The position numbers and the translations under genes were made by a program. A stretch of 64,000 nucleotides of DNA from Halicephalobus mephisto (lineage: Eukaryota; Nematoda; Chromadorea; Rhabditida; Panagrolaimidae): NCBI GenBank assembly GCA_009193035.1, contig SWDT01000204.1, forward strand, positions 124,001 through 188,000. Reading direction: 5' to 3'. Below the pieces are notes generated by a model. The model was not told the origin of the DNA and ran no database searches. It saw nothing but the letters and a program-made list of their open reading frames with translations. This document shows positions 47,525 to 59,300 of the stretch, piece after piece (the stretch's first letter is position 1; each line of letters opens with the position of its first letter).

Positions 47525-50374
47525 ATGCGGGCACTAATCCTCAGATCTTCTATTTTATTATTGGCAACTGGATTAGTAATTTGTGTAGACCGAGGAAATT
47601 TCAAGACATGTGAACAAGCGTCCTTCTGCAAGTAAGTTCAATCTGCCGATATATTTACATATGATAATTTCTTCCAGCCGACACAGAAATCAGGAGAAAC
47701 AAGCGGATTATGTCGTCGAGCCCACTTCTGTCAAGATAAATGAAACGGGATTTCAAGGAGTTCTGACCAGTGAAGTCAACAAGTTGAAACTGGAAGTTGT
47801 TCTTCTGGAGGACAACAGTCTGAGAATCTTGATTGATGAAGCTGGTCCCTCACTTCGATCTCGTTTTCAGCCAGTGGAAGCTCTAGACGGAACTCCGAAG
47901 CAAGCTAGGTACTCACTTTCATATATGAAATTCCCTTGATAATGCTTCTTTAGACTATCTGCGGCAGAGCAGAATCCTGAATCAGCCTCATTTAAGACCC
48001 AAAACGATTACAAAATCGTCCTCAACTACAAGCCGTTCAGGATTGACATCTTCAACAAGAAAAAGGAACTTGTTGCTAGTGTCAATTCCAAAAACTTGCT
48101 CAAATATGAACACTTCCGAGAAAAAGGAGCTGAACCCGGAGAAGACGGCTTCTGGGAAGAAACCTTCAAAAGCCATAAAGACAGCAAACCATTCGGGTCC
48201 AGCTCTGTCGGAGTTGATATTTCCTTCATCGGGTTTAAATTCCTTTACGGATTGCCGGAACATTCAGATTCCTTCGCCCTCAGAAGCACCACTGGAATCG
48301 AGCCTTACCGATTATATAATCTCGATGTCTTCGAATATGAATTGAACAATCAGATGTCCCTCTACGCCTCGATTCCATATGTCATCGCTGTCAATCCAGA
48401 ACAAACAATCTCAGCTCTCTGGCTGAATGCCGCAGAAACTTGGGTTGATATTGGTTCTTCTACTGCAGATAAGGGAATGCTGGCTTCCATTGTCGATAAA
48501 TTTAAAGCTTCTGCAAGTGTTCCCCAGATCGATGCTCATTTCATCTCGGAGTCTGGACTCATTGATCTCTTCTTCTTCCTCGGACCTAAGCCCCATGACG
48601 TGTTCCGTCAGTATTCGGGAATGACCGGTCGGTACCCCTTACCTCCTCAATTCTCCATCGCTTACCATCAATGCCGATGGAATTACAATGACGAAGAAGA
48701 TGTTGCTCAGGTCAACGCTGGCTTCGATGAACACAATATCCCGATGGATGCTCTCTGGCTCGACATTGAACACACCGATGCCAAAAAGTACTTCACTTGG
48801 GATCCTGTCAAATTTGCTAATCCTCAAACGATGATCGACGGATTGTCTTCAAAGGGTAGAAAACTTGTGGCCATCAGTGACCCCCACATCAAGAAGGATG
48901 ATAATTATCCTGTCTACAAAGAAGCTAAGGATCAAGGCTTCTTCGTTAAAAATGCTGACGGATCTGATTTCGAGGGACACTGCTGGCCTGGAGCCTCCAG
49001 TTATCTTGATTATCTAAACCCAGCAGTCAGAAACTACTGGGCTTCTCGTTACCACTTTGACAAATACACAGGAACGGACAAGAACGTCTTCATCTGGAAC
49101 GACATGAATGAGCCTTCTGTCTTCAACGGACCAGAGGTCACGATGCATAAGGATGCCAGACACCACGGGGATTGGGAACACCGAGATGTCCACAACATGT
49201 ATGGATTCTTCCATACTCTCGCAACTTACCAAGGACTCATCGAGAGAGCTGACAGAACAGTCCGTCCTTGGCTCCTCAGTCGTTCAGGATTCGTTGGAAG
49301 TCAACGAGTGGCTGCCATCTGGACGGGCGATAACGCTGCTGAGTGGGGTCATCTGAAAGCTTCCATCCCAATGCTTCTCTCGTTGTCGGTTTCTGGAATC
49401 CCCCATGTTGGAGCCGATGTCGGTGGTTTCTTCAAGAACGTCGATGAGCAACTTCTCGTTCGTTGGTACCAAGCTGGCGCCTTCCAACCGTTCTTCAGAG
49501 CTCACGCTCACATCGACTGTAAACGTCGTGAACCTTGGCTCTTTCCGGAAACCACCCTAAATGCTATCCGAAATGCCATCAGACGTCGTTATGTCTTCTT
49601 GCCTTATTGGTACACCCTCTTCTACGAGCATTCCAAGACCGGAGCCCCAGTTATGCGACCCATGTGGTCCGAGTTCCCCGAAGACGAGAACTGCTACGAT
49701 GAAGAAAGACAGTTCCTCGTCGGCAACGGTCTTCTTGTTAGACCAGTCACCGAGCCAGATGTTGAACAAGTCTCTCTTTATCTCCCTGGCAAAAAGCAAG
49801 TCTGGTACGAGTGGGATAACCACAAAACTCGTCCATCTCCCGGGGCAGTCTACGTCAACACTCCTCTAGACTCCATTCCTCTCTTCCAACGAGGAGGAAC
49901 CATCATCCCCACTCGTCTTCGTCCAAGAAGATCTTCAGCTCTCATGAGAAACGACCCCATTACCCTCTACATCGCCTCGGATTTGAAGGATTTCGCCAAC
50001 GGTACCATTTATTTGGATGATGGTGAATCCTTCGAATACGAAAAGGGCCAGTACCTCTACTGGGGCTTCACCTACAAAAAGCAAAGTGATGTCCTCTACA
50101 CCATCACCTCCAAAAATCTAGATGAAAAGGGAGAATTTGATCCCGATGTTTACGTAGAAAAAATCGTCGTTAGAGGAGTTCGCTACTATCCACGAAATAT
50201 TCATCTCTACTATGACGGTCAGTCTAATAGCTAAAAACACCCGAAAAATTAAATATTTCAGATTACAATCCAGAGAATCTGGATTTTGACTTCAATCGTG
50301 AAAAACACATGATCACCATCAGAAAGCCAAGTGCTTTCGTTAGTAGAGAGTGGCGTATTGACATCCATACTTAG
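47525..50374 (+). CDS. ganab: Neutral alpha-glucosidase II, catalytic alpha subunit (GH31)
   Basis: Removes the two inner alpha-1,3-glucoses from N-glycans in the ER lumen, feeding the calnexin cycle. Exons 47525-47631, 47678-47908, 47954-50217 and 50262-50374 join in frame to 904 residues, close to the family length of 920-950. A signal peptide lies at about 1-22. The N-terminal beta-sandwich contains GFGEETF-like GFWEETFKSHKDSKPFG and SVGVDISF. The GH31 barrel has MDALWLDIEHTDAKKYF (about 379), the catalytic nucleophile in WNDMNEPSVFNGPE (about 494), HGDWEHRDVHNMYG and the acid/base region TGDNAAEWGHL (about 569). FFRAHAHIDCKRREPWLF follows. No ER-retention signal is expected; the beta subunit provides it. 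An acceptor 27 bases before the ATG suggests trans-splicing. Its coding bias is stronger than its neighbours', fitting high expression. The polyadenylation signal is at 50529. Confidence 0.97.
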
Positions 50375-50528
50375 GCTTAGATTAAGCCACCGATGGAATG
50401 TCAATTTTGTTCAACATCCGGGATAGTTGCGGCAGAGTATAGTTATTAACAACTTTCTGTGTTGTGGAATTTTATTTATGGTTGTTATTTAATTCACGTT
50501 TTCGTTTTGAAATAGCGTATTGCTGTCG

Positions 50529-50534
50529 AATAAA
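50529..50534 (+). terminator. Polyadenylation signal of glucosidase II
   Basis: A canonical AATAAA lies 154 bases after the stop codon. The next gene on the opposite strand ends 112 bases further on. Confidence 0.7.
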
Positions 50535-50646
50535 ATTTTCTCCCAAAGCGAGTGCTCCCTCAATGGATCGGATTCATCGAGATTTTTATACTTTATAGAA
50601 ACAAAGCATAGCCTCAAACCTAAATCTTATGCCTGAAGATCAGGGG

Positions 50647-51111
50647 CTACTGACGGTTGTCACGATATTGCGGACGACGAGGATACCAAGGGAGAAGAAC
50701 ATTTGCAAACGGACGTCCATAAACGTCATCAACGGCAACGAAGTCTTCTGGATGCAGAGACTTGTAATGTTCAGTAACAGCTTCTCGAGTACGATAGTTA
50801 CGCTCACGCAATACTCCCATACCATAAGCAGCAAGCCCGGCAGTACCAATACCAGCAAGACGGATATAAAGACCTTAAAATTCACTTTACTCCAGATTCA
50901 GTTGTCGAAACTCACTGTAATGCCAAGGTTTCCGCATCCACAGGTTATGCAGATGAGCAGCTCCCAAGCAGATGGCAACAGCACATCCAGCAGCTCTGTA
51001 CGGGTAATTCCAGGTAAAAGGATCACGCAAATTACGAGATCGTTGGTACTCACGGATATAGTCTTCTCTGCGACGGATTTCCTTGGGATTAACCCGAGTA
51101 ACCTCCGTCAT
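50647..51111 (-). CDS. ndufc2: NADH dehydrogenase 1 subunit C2-like (complex I accessory)
   Basis: NDUFC2 is a small membrane-bound accessory subunit of mitochondrial complex I. Exons 50916-51111 and 50647-50873 join in frame to 140 residues. A charged N-terminus (RREDYIREYQRSRN) precedes one hydrophobic helix (about 48-62, AAGCAVAICLGAAHL) and a second (about 72-84, IGTAGLAAYGMG). The family-defining LRERNYRTREAVTEHYKSLHPEDF follows, matching the LHPEDF end of animal NDUFC2. A clear acceptor 22 bases before the ATG (mRNA from 51133) lies only 177 bases downstream of the COX6B stop, so this is a likely downstream operon gene. It is somewhat longer than vertebrate NDUFC2 (about 119). Confidence 0.82.
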
Positions 51112-51309
51112 GATCTGAGCTACGGAGCAATGTCTAAAGTGAAGAGGAAACACAAGTACAAAAGCTGAATCAAACAGCTGGGCAACGGAAGATCACAACG
51201 GTTTACAGAGTTTATGCAAACAAGATAGCTTGCCAAAACTAAAGTCAATGAATCAAGAACTCTATTCAATCTTCAGAGTGAATCCAAAGAATGACTGTAC
51301 CAATCAAGC

Positions 51310-51672
51310 CTAACGGTCGAACTTGGCGGGGAAACGTCCTTCTTCACGCAGTTCATCCCATTTCTCAACCCAGTAGTTGGGACAGAAATCCTTGTAGACA
51401 TTTTGGAAGAACTTGCAGGGGGCATAATCCTCGCCCATGAGCTCCTTACAGCGGTGGAAATCAACATAATAAGCGAAACACTGACGTTGCTTACGAATTT
51501 GAGGGAAACGGGCATCGTAAGGAGCAGACCAAGCGTACAGTTCCTTGCTCTTCTCGTTTACTTCACGTTTGAACCAATCAGGAGAGTCGGGGTTACGGAG
51601 AGCAGGAGACTCGCCAGCGATCTTGGCAAGGCGTTCACCAGTGGTGTCGGGGATATCGAAGTTGGTTGCCAT
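51310..51672 (-). CDS. cox6b: Cytochrome c oxidase subunit 6B
   Basis: COX6B is a soluble complex IV subunit on the intermembrane-space side that bridges the two monomers. A single coding exon gives 120 residues. The twin-cysteine hairpin is intact: C-x9-C (CFAYYVDFHRC) and C-x10-C (CKFFQNVYKDFC). It is followed by the family end WVEKWDELREEGRFPAKF. The N-terminal extension of about 45 residues relative to vertebrate COX6B1 is typical of some invertebrate forms. The ATG at 51672 was chosen because a strong acceptor (mRNA from 51681) lies 9 bases upstream. A longer frame to 51738 crosses it and is not expected to be in the mRNA. It appears to be the first gene of an operon with ndufc2. Confidence 0.95.
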   Translation of the reverse strand: MATNFDIPDTTGERLAKIAGESPALRNPDSPDWFKREVNEKSKELYAWSAPYDARFPQIRKQRQCFAYYVDFHRCKELMGEDYAPCKFFQNVYKDFCPNYWVEKWDELREEGRFPAKFDR

Positions 51673-52256
51673 AATCGCGGGCTGAAAGCAAGTCGTTATC
51701 GATAAATACATGACCAACATGTCGCGATGTAAATTCATATAAAAACCTTAACATCCACAGAGTAAATACACGAGAAAATGGTAAATTTCGATTAAAATGA
51801 TAAAAACTTGATATAATAAGTGCAAATACAATAAATATCCGTCAAACTAGGGTACTTTTCGAATGGAAAAGCTATGTCTGGAAAACGTGCAAAGTAAAAA
51901 CCAAGCAAAAGGGAACCCAACATTCGTGTCGAGAACCTCGACTAGAGTAGGTCGATGCTACGGGAATAACGAAAGTTATTACGGGATTAAACAGAGCTAT
52001 CGTTTCTCAATGTCTTCAATTTTTGAATAGAATTAGTTTGATTCAAACTCGAATACTTTGATTTTTGAACTCGAATTACTCAGTTTAAATTCGAATTCCT
52101 CAATTTTCGAACTTGAATTAGTTTGAAATTGACTCAGAGCTCGATTTGGAAGTTCGAAATAAACAATTCTAGCGTTAAATCTCTATAGTAAGCCGATATA
52201 TCTATATATTAAAATAAAGTAACTACTTTGAAAGGTTCATAATTGATTTTATATAG
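51673..52256. other. AT-rich promoter side of the COX6B/NDUFC2 unit, with degenerate repeats
   Basis: Contains the COX6B promoter and, at about 52017-52165, a run of degenerate 20-25-base units built on TTTGAACTCGAATTA-like words. No gene was recognised. Confidence 0.5.
52017..52165. repeat. Degenerate short tandem-like repeat (TCGAATT units)
   Basis: Six or so imperfect units of 20-25 bases alternate words such as TTTGAACTCGAATTA, AAATTCGAATTCCTC and TTCGAACTTGAATTAG. Many units are partly self-complementary around TTCGAA. Origin unknown. Confidence 0.55.
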
Positions 52257-52722
52257 CTTTTGGTTTTCCAACTATTAGTGCTGTTGATATTGCAGACAAT
52301 GATAATAGAAATTTCAAGATCTTAGGTAAAGTATCAACTAGTGAATATAAAAATATTGGGAACCTAATTTTTAATTTCAATAACAGCAAATAGTGTGATT
52401 TACATGACTTTCCTTAATAACAGCAAATTTCAGTCAATCTTTTTTGTCGTTCAGTACTGCATTGTGCTGATGGTCTTCCTACATGGATCCGGATTTGTTT
52501 CATTGATATGGTTCTGGAGAACTCTGAAACAAAGTATTACAATTCACCGGAAAGAAGTTGCATTCTAAAATACTGTGAGATTCCTTCTGAAACAGAATTT
52601 CTAAATACTGCCTTCTATAAGTTCAAGATTTCTATTATCCCATCATTTCCAAGGCTATTGTTGAATTTTCAGCTGATCTGTGCTTGAAAGTCAGTTACTT
52701 TTCAACACACAATACCACATGA
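52257..52722 (+). CDS. Doubtful small gene, exons 52257-52325, 52434-52574, 52673-52722
   Basis: Three stretches flanked by acceptable splice signals (TATATAG acceptor, GTAAAG donor, TTTCAG acceptor, GTGAGA donor, TTTTCAG acceptor) stay open in one frame. They code for about 86 residues ending SYFSTHNTT. The peptide contains several Cys (LFCRSVLHCADG, WIRICFIDMVLEN, RSCILKY). I see no start codon; an upstream exon would be needed. I do not recognise the protein. It could be a real short gene, the 3' part of a larger one, or a decayed copy. The frame consistency across two introns in very AT-rich DNA is the only support. Confidence 0.3.
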
Positions 52723-54655
52723 ATCCCAGTAACTACACTACCTCGTTTAGAGAACGAAATTGCCAAGTCTATTCTCGTAATTACTGCTGTAGAGGTTCAG
52801 GAAACTGCATCTGTGGGAAACGAACTTCAAGAATGAAATTACTGAATGAATAATAATTTAACAGTATTTCTAATAATATAATTTTCATTGAGTTTCATTT
52901 TTTATCTAGTTCCTATTTTATTATTAAAACCTGTTTTGAATAATAGAAATTCCGGTTATAAATTTGTTTTTGTTATAGTTTTATTAAAAAATGACTTGTC
53001 CACTTGTAAAGAAGGAGGTCCCATACAACCCCCTACCTTATTGGTATCAACAAGAGTATTATGAGAATATATCAATGAAAGAGTTGTGAAATGATTTTGA
53101 TAAATTATTTTCAAAAAAGTAATTGACCAGTTTTCGCTTGAGATGGTTTGATATAGAATACTATAACTACATTTTCATTTTTAATTAACTTTCTTAAATT
53201 ATTACTTTTTTGTTTTCATATTATTTTGAATTTAAATGATTTTTAATAATGTTACAAAATGAACACAGGTGATGTTATTGAAATAGATATGTTTTATCAC
53301 TGTTGATGATATTTCTTCCAAAAGTGAGTAAATTTTATAAAAAAAATCAATCAGTATTTGAGGAATTGAATCTTGATTAATTTACAAAAATAACATCAGA
53401 TGTAGATGAAAGAAAATTAATGATATACTCATATTTTCCCATCAAAATTTCACGTAAATAACATGATGTTAATTTATTTCTTGATTAATGTAATCATATT
53501 TGAGAAAAATTACCATCAATAGATGCATGAATGTCAGTTAAAAAACTCATTTTCCGAAATTTAACTTTATTTAATAAATGTAATAAAATAAATAGACATT
53601 GAAAATCTGTCCTTCAAGACAGTTAAATTTGTTCAATATAAAAAATATTACTGATCTTGTGAACGACAATCAAGGGTTAAAATAACATTTACTATTTTTT
53701 AAGATTTCATTAATGGAATTCTCAGAAATTTAAAAACTTGCCCCGATTGTTTTTATTAGGTCAGCAAAATAAAAAGATTCTACAAACTACTTCCATCTTG
53801 TAGTGATTGATTTTTCTTTCTCAATGTAATTTGTAAATTATTTTCTCAGTTTTTGAGATGAGAGCTAAACTGCTTTTATCGCTTTTACGAAACAAATTAA
53901 ATGTCGTAGTTCGTGATCTACTTCAAAAAAAATATTTCTATCCTACAATATTAATAATTGGGAATATGCAAATAAATAATTTTTATGCTGTTGAAATATC
54001 AAAATATAGGGAGAATTCACTCCAAATAATGTATTTAGTGATCTTCGTGCTTGAAAAATGTCATTATTGAAATAAATATTTCATCCGAATTCAATCATTC
54101 ATAATGTCGTCCGTATTCATCCTGTAGCATTGTCAAAAGATGTTTTCAAATTATTTTAGATCTAAACAAACGGAAAACAAGCATTAATCCCAGAAAACCA
54201 ATTGAAGACAAAAAACGCGCGCACAGTACCCTGTTAAGTGGTCTCGTGTGAAAACCGGTCATCAGAATTTTTCACATGAAATAGTAACTTGATGACCATC
54301 GTCTTTCAAACACCTTATTGGAAGTGTGTCTTGAACTTTGTATTAACATTTCCACAATCCTCATCAAAAATAATTACTTTGAGAAGGATTCTAAGACACA
54401 TTCGCGAAGATGGCCTTAAAGTTAAAAAGAAACCACTTTCTAATCTTGGTAATTGGTCCAGTTTGTATTGAATCCTCTCATTGTTGCTCAGAATGTAATT
54501 GAATAGCCGTTTATTGTGTAAGTCGCTCAGCAGGGTTTAAAAATCAAAGAAGAAAAACACAATAATGCAAAAATGAACCTTAGTTGGTCCTGGTTACATC
54601 CAACCTAGTCTATTACATACATTACGCAAATGGGTTAGCTTTTCTCAACTACTAT
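52723..54655. other. Very AT-rich intergenic stretch
   Basis: About 1.9 kb dominated by A/T runs with frequent stops in all frames. One 44-codon frame at 52719-52853 is Cys-rich with a GKR near its Cys cluster; it is treated as a finding, not a gene. Nothing else was recognised. Confidence 0.5.
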
Positions 54656-55761
54656 TTAACCTAATATCCTAGAGATGAATTCACCTAATCGCCGGAGTTT
54701 CTTTGACCGTACTTGGTTTTTTGATCCCAATGAACTTAAAGTGCCTTTCGAATTATTGGAGGCCTTGGAATGAGCGAATGAAGCCCCTGGACTTGAAATC
54801 GTGTCTGAAATAAGTTAATAACAAAAGGGAAATACCCAAGTACCAACCATTTTGATCATTTTTAACGGAATCGGAACAACTGAGACATAGATCAAACTTA
54901 TATTTCTGAGCTACTTGAGCTACTGTCCTCCCACTTGGTAGTTGGCACTTCAAATCTGCTCCAAGTTCATATAGAAGCTCAAACAATGACCGATTATGAG
55001 TTACGACGGCCAAAGCAAGCAAATTTAGATGGAAAAGCTCCGGGATAATCTCATCGATATCCACCTTCGGGACATTAACTGCCTCTTCTATCATTCTGCG
55101 AAGGGTTTGTTGCACTTGCATCGGCAAGGTATTTAACCGTTGACTATCTCGAAGGCTAGAAATTAAAGTAGTTTGGGATTTACGATATAAAACCTTACTT
55201 CGGTAAAAGGAAATACACAAGGATGGTCTCATGGTTGTTCATTGCAGCGAGCATCAGTGGAGAAGGCGCTACAGAACCTGGTACAGGGTCAATAGAAAGC
55301 CCTCCGGCAACTAGGTATTTTACTATTTCCAACTGGCCATGAGCACACGCCATTCCCATTGGCGTAATCCCTAAATCAGATGGTCTCATATCTGCTCCAT
55401 TCTTAATCAATTCATGTAAAATCCGCAAATGCCCTTTTGCACAGGCGGCTAGCACAGGAGTAATACCGATCTGGTTGCCCTCGTTGACTCTAGCTCCGTG
55501 TTGAATGAATAGCCGAACCTAAAACAATAGATTGATATATGAAAACTTCCGAAAACAGACCAACTCAATATGTCCATGCATTGCTGAGAGTAAAAGAGGA
55601 GTTACAAAGTCACCATCTCTTGCATCCACATGAAAACACCGTCTAAGAAGTTTCTGCTCGACGTAGGAATATTGGTTAGTAACAATTGCATTATAAAACT
55701 TAGCTAGCCGAACACTATAATCTCGACGGGTGCCGTCTACACTACTAGATACAACATCCAT
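54656..55761 (-). CDS. Ankyrin-repeat protein, function unknown
   Basis: Exons 55561-55761, 55199-55518, 54848-55155 and 54656-54804 join in frame to 325 residues. Four to five ankyrin repeats are visible: DGDFVTPLLLSAMHGHIELVRLFIQHGARV, IGITPVLAACAKGHLRILHELIKNGADM, LGITPMGMACAHGQLEIVKYLVAGGLSI, and a less regular SPLMLAAMNNHETILVYFLL. After a spacer (about 175-222), a last repeat reads LNLLALAVVTHNRSLFELLYELGADL. The C-terminal 50 residues are Ser/Lys-rich with a basic cluster (KKLRRLGEF). There is no signal peptide, membrane segment or SOCS/F-box that I can see, so it is probably a cytoplasmic or nuclear scaffold. It is head-to-head with mua-3, 550 bases between starts. No specific orthologue is claimed. 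Confidence 0.8.
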
Positions 55762-56311
55762 CGAAATCAGTCATAGATTTGGAAGCAAGAAAGACGGCTG
55801 CTCATCAAGACTGGAATTGGACAACGTGTGAACTGATCCTGACGCTGACCAGTTAATTTGACTCGCACTAGTTTGACATCCTTCAATTGGTTCCCACAGC
55901 GCGTTCTTTTCAAAATTAGATGGGTTTCTGTTTCATCCTCATTATTTTTTTATATATACAACTTTAAAAGATCATTCCTGGCAATCATAATGCAGTGGTT
56001 TATGTTTCGTAGAAATGACCAGAGCCTCTTCAATCCTTGCGCACATGGAAAGGAAGAACGATTGGAGGGCGTGAACACCGCCGTAGTTTCCGATTTTGGC
56101 CCGCACATTCATATTCGTGAATCGAATGACAAGAGACCGTTGAGTACATTCCACCAGACGATTACTTCAATTCTGGAACAGTTTTGAATCTTGTTGTTTT
56201 ATTACGTGACCCTCCAGATTCAAGTCTCGGTCGAACCGTGTATTGCCGTTTCCAATTGGTCTTTCAAGCCGAATGACTGATTCGTCTTTTATGTCCTTTG
56301 AAATTTGACCG
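55762..56311. other. Divergent promoter region of ankyrin and mua-3 genes
   Basis: 550 bases between head-to-head starts. Two short overlapping frames (about 55858-56187 plus, 55972-56154 minus) look like chance. Both promoters must lie here. Confidence 0.5.
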
Positions 56312-59300
56312 ATGGGGCTAAATTATTGGCATTTATTGTTCCCATTTCTATTACTTACTCTTATTACTGCAGTACCTCAAGGTGAGTTAATCGTTTTGAC
56401 TCAATTTCGAAAACATTTTGGTCAAAAGGTTACAAGAGCCTGATTTTCTTTCTTCCATTACTGAAGTTCCTAAACCGCGTACTTGAAATTGCATTCCTGA
56501 CCTTCTAAACCCAGAATACTCGATGACAAAGCGAAGTGCCACTCTTGTCTTTTGCAAATCGCGAAACTCTTTCATAAATCGGTTTTGGAAATTGGATTTT
56601 CTGAGGACGATCGATGTTAGGCAACGAGGGACTGTTTTCAAGGGGTTTCTGGATCACATATAAATTGCTTCTGTCATCTTGTTTCTGTAAGAGACGATAA
56701 CCACTCGAAACGTTGTTCCGCGGAATTGCCCATTCCGAAACAACTGAGTTAGAAAAAATACCTAAGGGTAATTATCCTTTTGACATTGATACTTTTTGAT
56801 TGCATGTTTTTTTCGAAACAATATTGAGGAAATGTTCCGAGGAACCTAAAGTTTTCCTGTTTGTTTACTTAGGATGGAAAACGAGGATCTCGGAAGTCCT
56901 CAAAGTTGCCTACGAATTGAGCAAAACCGGGCCAACCATGTCAAGTTGTTCATTTCCGAGTGGAATAACTGACTACCCGGATAGGTTATTGCTGGATAGA
57001 GATGAGTTCGTCCGAGCCTAACGATCAATTTGAATACCGAAACAGGGGACTTGATGACTGAAAATCATCAATTATTTGAAAACATTCAAATCGGGCAACT
57101 TTATAATCGTGACCTTGGCTAAGGTGAACTGACCATGGGTCACTTCTTTGCCGCAATTTCTATTCCTTTCGAGAAATGATGGTCAGTTTTGAAGATGTTG
57201 CTCGGACCAGCCGTTCGAGGTCAGTTTTGCGGGTCCCGATCAGCATTTGTATATCGAAAGAGAAACGGTTTCTGACAGTCCGGATGAATTCATATGAAAA
57301 TATAAAAGCGAATTTACGAGCAATCTATGTTTATGTGAGGTCACACAATGCATTTACTTTTTGCTTCTGATATTTTATTGATTTTGGAGGACTTGGTGGA
57401 TTCCTCAAGGCCAACAAAAGTAAGATCGCAAATAGAATTTTTTGCTTTTTTCAATGAACCATTCTGTTGGTTTCTGTCGGGCAACGAACGTAATGTCCGG
57501 CAAAACCGGACTAAAACAGCCTTCCAAAACGTTCTGCTTGTTACTGATCAATAGGATATCGCTCTTACTGAAATTCACGTCTCTTTCCTTTTTACATATC
57601 GACGAAAAAATCTGAATTGCTTTGACTTTGAAAAATTTCGACAACGATATAATTGCACGCTTCTTATTTTGTAAGGAAGGAAGACGTGGGCTCAACATTA
57701 ATGTAAGGACAAAAAATGGCCGAGTTATTTCAAGGACGCCGGAAATATGGCGTTTTTTAAGGAATAACTTGATCGGAATAACCTTGATTCAGTTAAAAAC
57801 GAAAGTGAGGGAAGATGAAAAAATCCAAATCCTATTGGCACGAAAATAATTTGAAATTTTAGGATGCCGAGAAACAGAGTTTGAATGTGGTTGTGGAGAA
57901 CCTCGATGTATCAATCAAGAATATGTCGGGGACGGAATTGCCCACTGTCAAGATGCTTCCGATGAAACAGATGGCAGAGATGAAATTGCTTGTGCCGATG
58001 GAACGGCTTCCAGACGGAATCCAAAGTATAGAGGACAAAGATTCGAATTCTGTAACGGCCCCCATCCTTGTCTTCCAGAATTCGGTCAAGTGTGTCTTGT
58101 TCTTCACGGCACATGGAGATGCATCTGTAAATTAGGTATGATCAGACCTCGAGGTCCTTCCATCAGGTGCATCCCTATCGAAGCTCTGCCTAATGCCCAA
58201 GGGGCAACTACAAATTGTAGTGAGCTGATAGAGGATATCGATCTCATCTACAACAGTACTTTCGGAGGGAAACTAAGGATAGAACCCATTAATTCAACAA
58301 ATTCCTTCAAAAGTCTGAGAGATATTCCTCGATCGAATGTCAGCCAGTTCTTACGACAGGAGAATTTTTCAATAGATAATCCATCTCAAGCTTACATTCG
58401 ATTGAATGATTCCAATAGCTGCGATCCAAATGATAAAAACGCATGTAAGCAAATAGGAGGGATATGCCAAAGCAAAAAAGGGCAAAATCCGTCATGTACA
58501 TGTCGTAAAAATGAGAAATTGATTGATGGTAAATGCATCAGTAAGTTAATTCAGTCAAATCCCTCGGTAAAACTTTATTTTTCTAGAACTTGTGGATGAA
58601 TGCTCAGATCCAACGCTCAATGATTGTGATAAAAATGCGATTTGCATGGATAATGACTTGTCCTACGAATGCCTCTGTCGAGAAGGTTATATCGACACTT
58701 CTGATTCTCCAACAATTAGACCTGGGATCAAATGTCGAAAACGTGAGTCCATCGTTATTTCGGATAAATTTAATCTATCTATAATGTGAACAAAAAATCA
58801 GACTATATTGAATCTTCTCAGTGACGAGAGGAGCTTTTAACGTCCTACTCTGAGAGATGATAGCATTTGAAATTACTTACCTTTGAATAATATAATCATT
58901 CTTAAAGGTCTTATCAGAAAAGATACACTTGGTTTCAGAAAAATTATTTTTAGTTATATCCCTAGGTTCCTTACTTCACAATAAATAACACGTTTCGGAA
59001 TCTGTCTTGTGGACTATTCGGAAACCTATTCTCAACTTCTTGGTTGACAAGTTTTTATATCTGTTAATTCCTAAAAGGGTGTGGAAAAGTATCATTTATT
59101 GCAAGACGAAGCAGCAAATGCCACATAATGCAATAGATAGGAAAATAGGTTTGAACTCTCCTTTGTAAGATTAAAATTTTTAAATTCTAATTCTAGTCGT
59201 TCAAGTTTTATGGGGTAATAACCTCTGGCCAGGTGGTGAATAGATTAGTCTCTTAGTTTTTTGGGGGGTCAAAAGTGTTAGTCCTATCATCTTACTGATT

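Noticed and set aside
51673..51738. N-terminal extension of COX6B to 51738
   Set aside because: A strong 3' splice site lies between it and the ATG at 51672, and the extra residues have no similarity to the family.
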